55,727 nucleotides of DNA, from contig JAHLWH010000212.1 of NCBI GenBank assembly GCA_019058015.1, positions 1-55,727 on the forward strand, given 5' to 3'. This DNA comes from Promethearchaeota archaeon. Its GTDB lineage: Archaea > Asgardarchaeota > Lokiarchaeia > Sigyniarchaeales > SOKP01. The notes under the pieces were generated by a model. It worked only from the letters and a program-made list of their open reading frames with translations, was not told where the DNA came from and ran no database searches. Shown here in pieces: positions 8,984-17,943 of this stretch; position 1 is the first letter of the stretch; each line of letters begins with the position of its first letter. Made by a program: the position numbers and the translations under genes.

Positions 8984-11900
8984 ATGCCTTTTGATAATAC
9001 AATTAAAAAGGTGTTAGTACTAGGCTCAGGTTCAATAAAAATTGGTCAAGCAGGTGAATTTGACTACTCTGGTTCTCAAGCATTAAAGGCACTTAAGGAG
9101 GAAGGAATTTATAGTATTTTAATAAACCCAAATATAGCGACAATTCAAACCGATCCCCAATTATCAGATAGAATATATTTACTGCCAATTAATATGCGTT
9201 ATGTTGAAAAAGTAATTAAAAAAGAAAGACCTGATGGGATTTTATTATCATTTGGCGGTCAAACAGCATTAAATATCGGTGTTGAATTAGCAGAAAAGAA
9301 AATATTGGAAAAATATAATGTAAGAGTATTGGGAACACCTGTCGAAGCAATAATTGCAACCGAAGATAGAGATTTATTTGTTAAAGCAATGGAAAAATCT
9401 GGTGTAGTTTGCCCTAAAAGTTTTGCAGTAGATAATTATCAAGATGCATTGAAAGCAGCAGAAGAATTGGGTTTTCCATTAATGATTCGAGTTGCATATA
9501 CATTAGGTGGTAGAGGATCGGGTATTGTTGAAAATCTAAAAGAATTTGAAGTGTTTGCGAAAAGAGCGTTAGCTCAATCAATGATACATCAAATTTTAGT
9601 AGAAGAATCAGTATGGGGATGGAAAGAAATCGAATTTGAAGTTGTTAGGGATGTATCTAACAATTGTATTATTAATTGTAGTATGGAAAATGTTGATCCT
9701 ATGGGGATACATACTGGAGAGAGCATTGTTGTTGCTCCCACTCAAACACTAACAAATGAAGAATATCAAATGATGAGATGTGCATCAATAAGAGTTGTTC
9801 AAAACTTGGGTATTATTGGAGAATGTAATATTCAATATGCATTAAATCCAATATCAAAAGAATTTAGAGCAATTGAAATAAATGCAAGGTTGTCTCGCTC
9901 ATCTGCACTTGCCTCAAAAGCAACAGGTTATCCTTTAGCCTATTTTGCTACTAAATTAGCACTGGGATATCTGTTAACAGAATTAAAAAATACTGTAACT
10001 GGTATTACAACGGCATGTTTTGAACCTTCGATTGATTATATAGTTTTAAAATATCCTCGATGGGATTTAGACAAATTTCAACGAGTAGACAGACACATTG
10101 GAACACAAATGAAATCAGTTGGAGAAGTAATGGCAATTGGACGAACTTTCGAAGAAGTATTACAAAAAGCAATAAGAATGTTGGATATCGATATGAAAGG
10201 AATTGTTGGTAATGACTTAGAATCAATTGATAATTATAATGATTTAAAGAATGAATTAAGGCATCCAACGGATAAAAGAATTTTCAGGGTGGTGGAAGCT
10301 ATTAAAAAAGGAATCTCCATCAATGAAATTTACCGATTATCACGAATTGATAAATGGTTTCTCCATAAAATTGAAAATATAATAAATATAGAAAGAGAAT
10401 TGAAAAGATTAAATCTTCTTAGGTCTTCAGATGAAGAAAAAGAATATCAATTAAGAAAGGCTAAACGTTTTGGGTTTTCAGATGGACAAATAGCAACAAT
10501 AATGGGGCTTGATACAATTACTATTCGACGACTTCGAAAACGATATAATATAATTCCCTATACAAATCAGATGGATACACTGGCAGCTGAATGGCCAGCA
10601 CAAACAAATTATCTTTATCTTACATATTCTGCAATGGAAGATGATATTGATTATGAAAAAGAAACCACTGAGAACCTTCAAAAAATAATTGTTTTAGGCT
10701 CAGGAACTTATAGAATCGGTTCTTCTGTAGAATTTGATTGGGGTTGCGTTAATATGGTATGGAAACTCAAGGAATTAAATGTTGATCAAGTAATAATGAT
10801 TAATTATAATCCTGAAACGGTCTCAACTGATTATGATATTTCAGATAAATTATATTTCGAAGAATTATCGGGCGAACGTGTTGTAGATATCTGCGAGAAG
10901 GAAAAAGGTTATGGTGTTGTTGTATCGGTTGGTGGCCAAATTGCAAATAATTTAGCGGTTAAATTCCAAAAATATAATGAGTTTTTTAGAAAAACTAATC
11001 TCAGATTATTAGGTACTCAAGGGATTAGTATCAATAACGCAGAAAATAGGAAAAGATTTAGCACCATACTTGACCACTTGGCAATATTACAGCCAATATG
11101 GAATAGTCTTGAGGAAAAAATTGAAGCGTTAAAATTTGCAGAAAAGATTGGATACCCCGTTTTAGTCCGACCTTCTTTTGTATTAAGTGGTGCTGCAATG
11201 AGAGTAGCACATGATCCCCAAACCTTACGGCACGTTTTAGATATCGCTTCTAAAGTATCTAAAGATAACCCAGTTGTTATCACAAAATTCTTTACCGACT
11301 CACGTGAAATTGAATGTGATGGTGTTAGCGATGGTGAGAATGTATTTATTGGCGCAATTATTGAACATATTGAGAATGCTGGGATACATAGTGGAGATGC
11401 CACAATGGCAATCCCCCCACAGACAATATCTAATGATATTATTGATAATTTAATCTCTATATCGAAAAAAATCGCTTTAGCATTAAAAATAAGGGGGCCA
11501 TTTAATATCCAATATTTATTAAAAGAAGGGAAATTATATGTTATAGAATGTAATTTGCGCTCAAGCCGTTCTATGCCTTTAGTTTCTAAAACTCGCGGAA
11601 TTAATCTTATGAAAATTGCTGCTGAAGTCATTCTTGGAAAAAAAATTGATCCAAAAATAATGAATATACCAACTGGAAATTTCGTGACCATTAAATGCCC
11701 CCAATTTTCTTTTATGCGCTTAGATGGAGCCGACCCTGTTTTGGGTGTTGAGATGGCATCAACAGGAGAAGTTGCATGTATTGGAGATGATTTTCCTGAT
11801 GCTTTAATAAAAGCATTAGAATCAACCGAATTAAAAATTCCTATTGAGAATGGTAATATTTTAATTACAGTTGGTGGCGAAAAACTTAAGAAGGATATTA

Positions 11901-12292
11901 TTCCTTTAGCTCACAAAATTAAATCTTTAGGTTTTTCAATTTATGCGACAGAACATACTTCAAAAGCTCTTGAATCCGCAGGAATAACAAACTTTAAATT
12001 ATCAAAAGTAAAAGAAATTGGAGAATTTCCGAATATCTTAACTTATATCAGAGAAGGAAAAATTAACATGGTAATAAACATCCCGACAATAGTAATGGAA
12101 GCAGAAAAACATAAAAGAATAATGGAAGATGAATATGAAATTCGTAGATTTGCAGTGGAATACAACATTCCAGTTATAATAAACCTGCAATTAGCATATG
12201 CAATATTTAATGCGATTGAACAGATTCGAGAAAGAAAAGTATCCATTAAATCATTAAATGAATACCATAATGGCGACATGCCATATTGGTAA
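8984..12292 (+). CDS. carB: Carbamoyl-phosphate synthetase, large subunit
   Basis: Makes carbamoyl phosphate from bicarbonate, ammonia and two ATP. 1102 residues in one uninterrupted chain with the duplicated architecture. The first ATP-grasp half (about 1-400) has GSGSIKIGQAGEFDYSGSQA. A central oligomerisation domain follows. The second half begins at about 565 with GSGTYRIGSSVEFDW. A C-terminal MGS-like allosteric domain spans about 960-1090. Some archaea split this gene; this one is not split. The start ATG is the base after the carA stop. Confidence 0.97.
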   Translation: MPFDNTIKKVLVLGSGSIKIGQAGEFDYSGSQALKALKEEGIYSILINPNIATIQTDPQLSDRIYLLPINMRYVEKVIKKERPDGILLSFGGQTALNIGVELAEKKILEKYNVRVLGTPVEAIIATEDRDLFVKAMEKSGVVCPKSFAVDNYQDALKAAEELGFPLMIRVAYTLGGRGSGIVENLKEFEVFAKRALAQSMIHQILVEESVWGWKEIEFEVVRDVSNNCIINCSMENVDPMGIHTGESIVVAPTQTLTNEEYQMMRCASIRVVQNLGIIGECNIQYALNPISKEFRAIEINARLSRSSALASKATGYPLAYFATKLALGYLLTELKNTVTGITTACFEPSIDYIVLKYPRWDLDKFQRVDRHIGTQMKSVGEVMAIGRTFEEVLQKAIRMLDIDMKGIVGNDLESIDNYNDLKNELRHPTDKRIFRVVEAIKKGISINEIYRLSRIDKWFLHKIENIINIERELKRLNLLRSSDEEKEYQLRKAKRFGFSDGQIATIMGLDTITIRRLRKRYNIIPYTNQMDTLAAEWPAQTNYLYLTYSAMEDDIDYEKETTENLQKIIVLGSGTYRIGSSVEFDWGCVNMVWKLKELNVDQVIMINYNPETVSTDYDISDKLYFEELSGERVVDICEKEKGYGVVVSVGGQIANNLAVKFQKYNEFFRKTNLRLLGTQGISINNAENRKRFSTILDHLAILQPIWNSLEEKIEALKFAEKIGYPVLVRPSFVLSGAAMRVAHDPQTLRHVLDIASKVSKDNPVVITKFFTDSREIECDGVSDGENVFIGAIIEHIENAGIHSGDATMAIPPQTISNDIIDNLISISKKIALALKIRGPFNIQYLLKEGKLYVIECNLRSSRSMPLVSKTRGINLMKIAAEVILGKKIDPKIMNIPTGNFVTIKCPQFSFMRLDGADPVLGVEMASTGEVACIGDDFPDALIKALESTELKIPIENGNILITVGGEKLKKDIIPLAHKIKSLGFSIYATEHTSKALESAGITNFKLSKVKEIGEFPNILTYIREGKINMVINIPTIVMEAEKHKRIMEDEYEIRRFAVEYNIPVIINLQLAYAIFNAIEQIRERKVSIKSLNEYHNGDMPYW

Positions 12293-12307
12293 TAAGGAGG
12301 TTTAGTT

Positions 12308-12982
12308 ATGAAAATTATAATTTTTGCACCTCATCCCGATGATGAAGTCTTTGCAGCAGGTGGCTCAATTCTAAGATGGCTCGAAGATGAACATACCATT
12401 CACATAATTTGGTTTACTGATGGAAGAGCAGGATATAAAAAGGCAAGAGAGAAAAATGAACTTGAGGATTGTAAAGAAACTAGAATCGATGAAAATCAGC
12501 TTGCTGAAATAAGATTAGAAGAAGCAGATGCATCCGCTGAATTCTTAAGAATAAAAAAAGAAAATCGACATTTTCTAAAATTTTATGATCAAGAACTTAA
12601 AAATTATATACATGAGGCAGTAGAGCAAATAAAAGATATTGTAAAAGATGCAGATAGATTTATCATTCCAAGTGCTAATAATGAACACCCCGATCACCAA
12701 GCTACTCACGATATTGCTATTAAGGTAGCAGAAGAACTTAACCTTAAACAACTTGAATTTTATGTATTTGCAGTTCATTGTCCATTAAAAGCAGAAGGAG
12801 AGCATTTAATAAAGGTTAAGGTAGGAGAGTTAAGATTTAAGGCGTTTGAAGCCTTAAAATTACATAAATCACAATTTTATACTAAAGATCTGGGTCCTCA
12901 AAGCTCTTGGGTTAAAGGAAAACGAAGAGACCGATTTGGTTACTTTAAACTAAAAGATGTAGGTAAATTTTATAACTTTTAA
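12308..12982 (+). CDS. PIG-L/LmbE-family deacetylase
   Basis: Zinc-dependent N-deacetylase fold, usually acting on N-acetylglucosaminyl or similar sugar conjugates; the substrate is not known here. 224 residues. The zinc motif HPDDE lies in APHPDDEVFAAGG (residues 8-12), and the second metal site is NNEHPDHQATH (about 121-131). There is no signal peptide, so it is cytosolic or bound to the inner face. A strong Shine-Dalgarno (AAGGAGGT) lies 7 bases before the ATG, 15 bases after carB, so it probably rides on the carAB transcript. It converges on a close paralogue at 13003-13680. Confidence 0.9.
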   Translation: MKIIIFAPHPDDEVFAAGGSILRWLEDEHTIHIIWFTDGRAGYKKAREKNELEDCKETRIDENQLAEIRLEEADASAEFLRIKKENRHFLKFYDQELKNYIHEAVEQIKDIVKDADRFIIPSANNEHPDHQATHDIAIKVAEELNLKQLEFYVFAVHCPLKAEGEHLIKVKVGELRFKAFEALKLHKSQFYTKDLGPQSSWVKGKRRDRFGYFKLKDVGKFYNF

Positions 12983-13002
12983 TAAATAATTGAAGAGGAA
13001 TT

Positions 13003-13680
13003 TTAAAAATTGTAATATTTTCCAATATCTTCAAATTTATAATATCCGAACCGTTCTCTACGCTTTCCCTTTACCCAAAGACTGTTACGAGACATCTCTT
13101 TAGACCAAAATTGAGATTTATAAATTTGTAAACCTTCATACAATTTTTGGCGCAAATCACCCATCTTAATTTTAACCAAATGCTCGCCTTCAGCTCGTAA
13201 AGGATTGTATAAAGCATACACATAAAACTCTAGATTTTTTAAATTGAGTTTTTCAGTCGATCTTACTGCAATCTCATATGTTGCTTGATGATCTGGGTGT
13301 TCATTATTAGCACTTGGAATGACAAATCTATCGGCATCTTTTATAATCGGTTTCGCAAGTTCTACACCTTTATCAATATAGTCTTTAACACGAGAATCGG
13401 GTAATCCAAATAAATGAATTTGATTATCAGCAAAGCCAAGAAATCTTGCTGCTTCTCTTGCCTCTTTAAGTCCGATTTTTGCCACTTGTTCTTCAGTTAA
13501 ATTTTTATTTTTTTCAGTTTCAATAAAATTTCCATGCTTTTTTGCCCAAGTAATTATCGCTCTATTGTCAGAGATATAAAAAACATGAACATCATGTCCT
13601 TCTTCAATCCATTTTAATATGCTTCCTCCACAGCCAAAAATCTCATCATCTGGATGAGGGCTGAATACTATGATCTTCAT
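13003..13680 (-). CDS. PIG-L/LmbE-family deacetylase, paralogue
   Basis: 225 residues, clearly homologous to the preceding gene along its whole length, including the near-identical end (WVKGKRR-RFGYYKFEDIGKYYNF in pieces). Metal motifs are SPHPDDEIFGCGG and NNEHPDHQATY. It is transcribed toward its paralogue with only about 20 bases between stops, an inverted duplicate pair. The start ATG has GAGGAT five bases upstream. Sequence divergence is high enough that the two probably have different substrates. The substrate is unknown. Confidence 0.9.
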   Translation of the reverse strand: MKIIVFSPHPDDEIFGCGGSILKWIEEGHDVHVFYISDNRAIITWAKKHGNFIETEKNKNLTEEQVAKIGLKEAREAARFLGFADNQIHLFGLPDSRVKDYIDKGVELAKPIIKDADRFVIPSANNEHPDHQATYEIAVRSTEKLNLKNLEFYVYALYNPLRAEGEHLVKIKMGDLRQKLYEGLQIYKSQFWSKEMSRNSLWVKGKRRERFGYYKFEDIGKYYNF

Positions 13681-13759
13681 TTAATCCTCTATTTATTATA
13701 TTTTATTTTTGGAAATTTATCGATAATTAGATATTAAGTGATAAAAACAAGAATCAAAT

Positions 13760-14734
13760 TTATTGAAGAAATCCTAGTGCTAATTTATCAATATTTGATA
13801 ATTCACTTTTTTCAAAAATTCTATGGTCTCTAAGATAATCGTTAACAAGGAGACTTTTTTCAAAAAAATCATCAAATTTCTGTTTAAAAATTTTCACAAT
13901 ATCTTTTTGTCGAGAAATATAAGAACCTAATAGAATATTTGATGGATCAAAGCTCGGTTGAATTAGCATTTCATCGTCTCTTAATGCAAAATTACTGAAA
14001 TCTTCATGTGTTATTCTCACTTCAATCTTCTGGGGTATCATCTCCTTTATATTTAAATGATCAACTAAATTTTTATATCGAATTGAATTTAAAAAAGCCT
14101 CCAATACATTTGAATTTAAAACAATGAAGATTTCAATTTGTCGAACATGTTCAGCTAAAAGTCTTAGATTTTCTTCTAATATTTCAGCTAATTCTTTCTC
14201 TATTTTTGAAAACTCACCTTTAGTGAGTTCATTTATAAATGGATTTTCATAAGCGATTCCAATTGCAATTCTCGAAACTCTGTTAGCAAAATATGGATAA
14301 TAAACCCAATTAAGATTTTTAGTATCAAAATTTAAGAATTCAATCGGTTCTCCCACTTCTTGCTCTTTCAATTCATATACTTTAAAAAATGAATTTAATG
14401 ACTCTTCAAGTGTATTTATTTTTTTATCTAAATCTTCACTTAATTCATTAATTTTTTTATTAATTATTTTCTGCCAGGCAACAATTGGATTTAATAAATT
14501 GATTTTCATTGGGCGATCGAAAATTTGTATTAAATCTAATTCATTTAGAACTGCACAGACTTTGTATCCTCTTTTTAATGTTATGCCTAAATCATCTGAA
14601 ACTCTTCTGAGATCTTCAATTTTTTTATTTTTAAGCAAAAAATCGTATATCTGTTCAATACTCTTTTCCGATTTTCCAATTAATTCAAATATTCTTCGTA
14701 TAGAATTAATTTTATCTCCTTCACGTTGCTCCAT
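13760..14734 (-). CDS. Winged-helix/coiled-coil regulator, TrmB-like
   Basis: 324 residues. The N-terminal 75 residues look like a winged helix (SIEQIYDFLLKNKKIEDLRR, then a recognition-helix-like segment). A coiled coil follows at about 90-118 (KKINELSEDLDKKINTLEES). The rest is a mixed alpha/beta domain. This order resembles TrmB-type archaeal regulators, but I do not see a clear sugar-binding signature, so the family is an inference. It lies three bases after the stop of the small GTPase gene and is surely co-transcribed with it. It may be an effector or partner of that GTPase rather than a DNA-binding repressor. Confidence 0.65.
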   Translation of the reverse strand: MEQREGDKINSIRRIFELIGKSEKSIEQIYDFLLKNKKIEDLRRVSDDLGITLKRGYKVCAVLNELDLIQIFDRPMKINLLNPIVAWQKIINKKINELSEDLDKKINTLEESLNSFFKVYELKEQEVGEPIEFLNFDTKNLNWVYYPYFANRVSRIAIGIAYENPFINELTKGEFSKIEKELAEILEENLRLLAEHVRQIEIFIVLNSNVLEAFLNSIRYKNLVDHLNIKEMIPQKIEVRITHEDFSNFALRDDEMLIQPSFDPSNILLGSYISRQKDIVKIFKQKFDDFFEKSLLVNDYLRDHRIFEKSELSNIDKLALGFLQ

Positions 14735-14737
14735 TTT

Positions 14738-15277
14738 TCAGAATTTACTCCTTTTTACTGCTTGTTCTAACATAAATTTACAAAGAGTTTCAAAAACATT
14801 ATCTACATTGACATTATTTTTAGATGATATTTCTATCCAACCAGCTAAATTATTTTCTTGGGCTACTTGAATTCCATACTCTCGAGGAACCGATCTTTCA
14901 TGTTTTTCTAGATCCAATTTTGAACCTACTAACATAATGGGAATTAATCCACTTCTTTGATATACAATTGATAACCAAGAATGAATGTTCTCTAAAGTAT
15001 TTAATCTAGTAATGTCATACAAAAATATAGTTGCGTTAGCTCCTAAACAATATGTTGGCAAAAGGAATCGAAATCGCTGTTCGCCTCCAAGGTCCCATAT
15101 TTGCAGTTTGACTTTTTTGTCTAAGACTTCAACAGTTTTTATATAAAAATCCACTCCGATAGTCAGCTTCTCATCTGGGTTAAAAATGCCTTGGACATAT
15201 CGTCTCGTCAAACTCGTCTTTCCTACTGACGCTTCCCCCAACATAAGCACTTTAAAGGTATAATCGAAACTAGGCAT
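14738..15277 (-). CDS. Ras/Rab-type small GTPase
   Basis: 179 residues. G1 is GEASVGKTS (14-22). Switch I includes TIGVDF. G3 is WDLGGEQRF (61-69), so the residue matching catalytic Gln61 of Ras is Glu, with Gln one place later. G4 is GSKLD in place of NKxD, and G5 is SSK. There is no C-terminal cysteine box for prenylation. The whole fold is present. Small GTPases of this kind are greatly expanded in Asgard archaea. First gene of a two-gene operon with the winged-helix protein. The altered switch II suggests slow intrinsic hydrolysis or dependence on a partner. Confidence 0.93.
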   Translation of the reverse strand: MPSFDYTFKVLMLGEASVGKTSLTRRYVQGIFNPDEKLTIGVDFYIKTVEVLDKKVKLQIWDLGGEQRFRFLLPTYCLGANATIFLYDITRLNTLENIHSWLSIVYQRSGLIPIMLVGSKLDLEKHERSVPREYGIQVAQENNLAGWIEISSKNNVNVDNVFETLCKFMLEQAVKRSKF

Positions 15278-15372
15278 ATTATATCAAATTAGTTTAATTG
15301 TATCGCTATGTTATATATTAACTTAAGATTTAATAAATCTTTATAGATTTAAAATTCTCATAATTTAAGGAA

Positions 15373-15933
15373 TTATACATTGAAATAATTAGAAATTAAT
15401 CGTTGAATGGTTTTTTTTATTACAAGGTTATTTTCTCTAGAATTCCTCTCCATAAGACGTATGAGAATATCGTTTTTTAAAATATGATTTAAATTTATAA
15501 TACCATCTTTAAGAAACATTTTTAATGTTTTACAGACTGCAAAACGAACAGATGGATCATCATCATCTATTAATTTTATCACTTCTGGTAAATAGGATTG
15601 TAATTTTAATTCTCCAATTTTTTCTACTGCCACAGCACGTCTAACGAAATCTGGGTCTTTTAATTGAAACAGGAACAATAAATTATTATTTTTATTTAAT
15701 TTTTTAAGTAATCTAAGAAGTACCTCACTTTGATTATCATCATAGTCATAGTTTTCTATTAAATATTTCTCTAAATATGGTTCAACTAACTCCTTTCCTA
15801 ACTTTATAAGACTTTTATAAGCGATATTTTTATCAACATCACTCGAATTTGAATTAAGAACATCTAATAACTTTATAATACTTTTAAGCCCAATATCTTC
15901 GATTCTTATATCTTCCCATTTAATCCTATTCAA
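15373..15933 (-). CDS. HEAT-repeat protein
   Basis: 186 residues, all helical. Several HEAT-like repeats are visible, the clearest at about 93-150 (DPDFVRRAVAVEKIGEL, then DDDPSVRFAVCKTLKMFL). Such alpha-solenoids are protein-binding scaffolds. No catalytic residues or targeting signal were seen. It lies 95 bases upstream of the GTPase gene on the same strand, which fits a role as a GTPase partner; this is inference. Confidence 0.8.
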   Translation of the reverse strand: MNRIKWEDIRIEDIGLKSIIKLLDVLNSNSSDVDKNIAYKSLIKLGKELVEPYLEKYLIENYDYDDNQSEVLLRLLKKLNKNNNLLFLFQLKDPDFVRRAVAVEKIGELKLQSYLPEVIKLIDDDDPSVRFAVCKTLKMFLKDGIINLNHILKNDILIRLMERNSRENNLVIKKTIQRLISNYFNV

Positions 15934-16274
15934 CTTCTAAATATACACCAATATTAAATTTTTTTGTCAAATAAAATTTGTAAAATCATTTTTCTTTCAA
16001 TTTTTGTCAAATTCTCACTAAACTCTCTAAAAATTTCTATTTTTTTCCAAGCATCTTATTTTTATTTCTCTTAAAAAAGTATTATTTCTATTATTTATAT
16101 AATTTAATTATTAAATTAAAAATAAGCGACGTATTTATGGTTGATAATTTAGGAGATTAATATAAACCAGTAGTTATGATTAAATTTAGAAAAATATTTT
16201 CAATACCGACAAAATTATTTTATAGCTCTTTCTAGAATTTTAATTACATAATTTCAAATATGCAATTAAAAAAG
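15934..16274. other. Gene-free spacer
   Basis: About 340 bases of AT-rich sequence with long pyrimidine tracts on the plus strand (15960-16080), consistent with T-rich or purine-rich control regions for the flanking minus-strand genes. No frame longer than about 20 codons looks protein-like, and no stable hairpin was seen. Confidence 0.4.
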
Positions 16275-16679
16275 TTATTCACCTTGCAATTGTATATGGA
16301 GTTTTCTATTACGGGGGCCGTCAAATTCCGAAAACATAATTCCTTGCCACGTCCCTAATACTAATCTTTTATTGTTAATTAAGATCTCTAAAGAAGGACC
16401 AACCAGTGTAGATTTGATATGAGCATCAGAATTTCCCTCCATATGTCTAAATCTGGCATTTTGAGGAATTAATTTTCCTAAGAAATTTACTATATCTTTT
16501 TTAACGGAAGGGTCAGCATTTTCATTAATGGTTATTGCCGCTGTTGTATGTGGAACAAATAATCGACAAACACCATTTTGTATATTAGATTCTGATACAA
16601 TTTTATTTATATATCTTGTAATATCCATTAAAATCTCACGTTGAGGGGTATTTATATTAATTGTTTTTAGTTCAATCAT
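16275..16679 (-). CDS. YjbQ/UPF0047-family protein
   Basis: 134 residues, full length for the family. Hallmarks: LFVPHTTAAITINENADP (residues about 43-60, the conserved histidine and ENxDP), a central HMEGNSDAHIKSTLVG segment, and LGTWQGIMFSEFDGPRNRK near the end. Members have been described as having weak thiamine-phosphate synthase activity, but their physiological role is unsettled. It lies next to the TPP-dependent oxidoreductase operon, an association that is suggestive only. Confidence 0.92.
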   Translation of the reverse strand: MIELKTININTPQREILMDITRYINKIVSESNIQNGVCRLFVPHTTAAITINENADPSVKKDIVNFLGKLIPQNARFRHMEGNSDAHIKSTLVGPSLEILINNKRLVLGTWQGIMFSEFDGPRNRKLHIQLQGE

Positions 16680-16856
16680 TTAATTTTTACACCAATTCTA
16701 TATTATATTGAATGAATTTAAAAATTTAATTTTTTGAATTCAAAAACAATCATTACTTCCTTTGTATGAAGATTTTTGATGAAAACTTGAAGGAGATTTA
16801 TTTTCAATTATATCTTGAAATAAAATTAGGTAGAAATGGTTTTAAAAAAAGAAAAT

Positions 16857-17942
16857 TTATTTTTGGTTTAAATATTCATTCATTTCTATAGTAGAACTGG
16901 TTCGAATTAAAGATGCTTTAAAAAATTGGAAGCCAATATCATAATAGGAGCCATCTCCTCCGATATTAATAACATATGGAATATCTCCGTCAAATAATCC
17001 TTTAGTTTTTCTAATTTTATATGCAACTGAAATAGCTTCGGCAACAGTTGCACCAGATTCAAATAAATGATGAACCCATGGAACATTCCAAGAACTGACA
17101 TTATCCTTAGAAGTGGAAACCTCACTACAGCTCGTATTATTTACATAAACTATATTCTTACCTGCTACTTGGGTTGCTGCTGTAGCTAACTGGTTCAATA
17201 CCATTCCTGCTCCACACCCTGGGCATAACCCATGACCTGGTTGTAGATGCGTTTGTGGTTCTAACTTTTTTTGATTCAATTTATATAGATCACTCGGTTT
17301 TTCCGCTCCCATAACTTCAATTAAATTTCTTAATCTTTTATTACGTAATTCAGTAAAGTAAATTATTTGATCAATTTCCTTCTCTCGCATAGTTGGTCTA
17401 AAAAGATGCTTAAATTTGCCCATTGACTTCAAATATTCTATAAATATCACCCTATCAACATCCAACCCACGATAATATGAAAATTTGGGCAGACCATTTT
17501 TTACTCTAATTGTATAAAGAGGCCAATATCCACTGTCTGTTGCCATTTTTGCAACTTTTATTGCATCTCCTGCGGCATGTCGCCATCCTCTCATGCAATC
17601 AGAATAAGCTTGGATAAACGAGCCTCCATCTGTTTTTAATGCCTCAATTGTTTTTCCCATAAAATCATTAGGATATGCTGGATTTACAGTTGCTAAAAAT
17701 ATAGAATTACCTCCAAAAAATGCCATTGGAGTAACCAAATCTTGCTTGACTCCTATTTTTCCAGGGATTTTCTCTCCAGCTGGTCCTGTGGTTGTGGAAG
17801 CAAACGGTGGTGTAGCTCCGCTTTCTTGAATCCCTGTATTCATAAAGGCTTCATTATCATAATTAAAGAATAATACATTGCATTTCTCCTTTTTTGCAAG
17901 TAAATCTTCAATTTTAATAATATTTCTTTCTATTTTTTTCAT
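16857..17942 (-). CDS. porB: 2-oxoacid:ferredoxin oxidoreductase beta subunit, circularly permuted
   Basis: TPP-binding beta subunit of pyruvate (or related 2-oxoacid):ferredoxin oxidoreductase, 361 residues in one open frame. All expected parts are present but in swapped order. The protein begins with what is normally the second half: YDNEAFMNTGIQ at 28-39, the DCMRGW segment at 115-120, and EYLKSMGKFKHLF. After a linker it continues with the normal N-terminal half: GHGLCPGCGAG with C240 and C243, TSCSEV with C272, WNVPWVHHLFE, and GGDGSYYDIGFQ at 328-339. The four likely ligands of the [4Fe-4S] cluster (C116, C240, C243, C272) and both TPP-motif halves are intact, so function is plausible. 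It starts one base after the porA stop. Confidence 0.93.
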   Translation of the reverse strand: MKKIERNIIKIEDLLAKKEKCNVLFFNYDNEAFMNTGIQESGATPPFASTTTGPAGEKIPGKIGVKQDLVTPMAFFGGNSIFLATVNPAYPNDFMGKTIEALKTDGGSFIQAYSDCMRGWRHAAGDAIKVAKMATDSGYWPLYTIRVKNGLPKFSYYRGLDVDRVIFIEYLKSMGKFKHLFRPTMREKEIDQIIYFTELRNKRLRNLIEVMGAEKPSDLYKLNQKKLEPQTHLQPGHGLCPGCGAGMVLNQLATAATQVAGKNIVYVNNTSCSEVSTSKDNVSSWNVPWVHHLFESGATVAEAISVAYKIRKTKGLFDGDIPYVINIGGDGSYYDIGFQFFKASLIRTSSTIEMNEYLNQK

Positions 17943-17943
17943 A

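Noticed and set aside
11017..11691. 224-codon open frame on the minus strand
   Set aside because: Lies wholly antisense within carB and has no family features; it is a shadow of the real gene's codon pattern.
16857..17942. PorB as a pseudogene or chimera of two broken copies
   Set aside because: A single open frame, all cluster cysteines and TPP residues kept, tight coupling to porA and new linker and termini; these fit a working permuted protein better.
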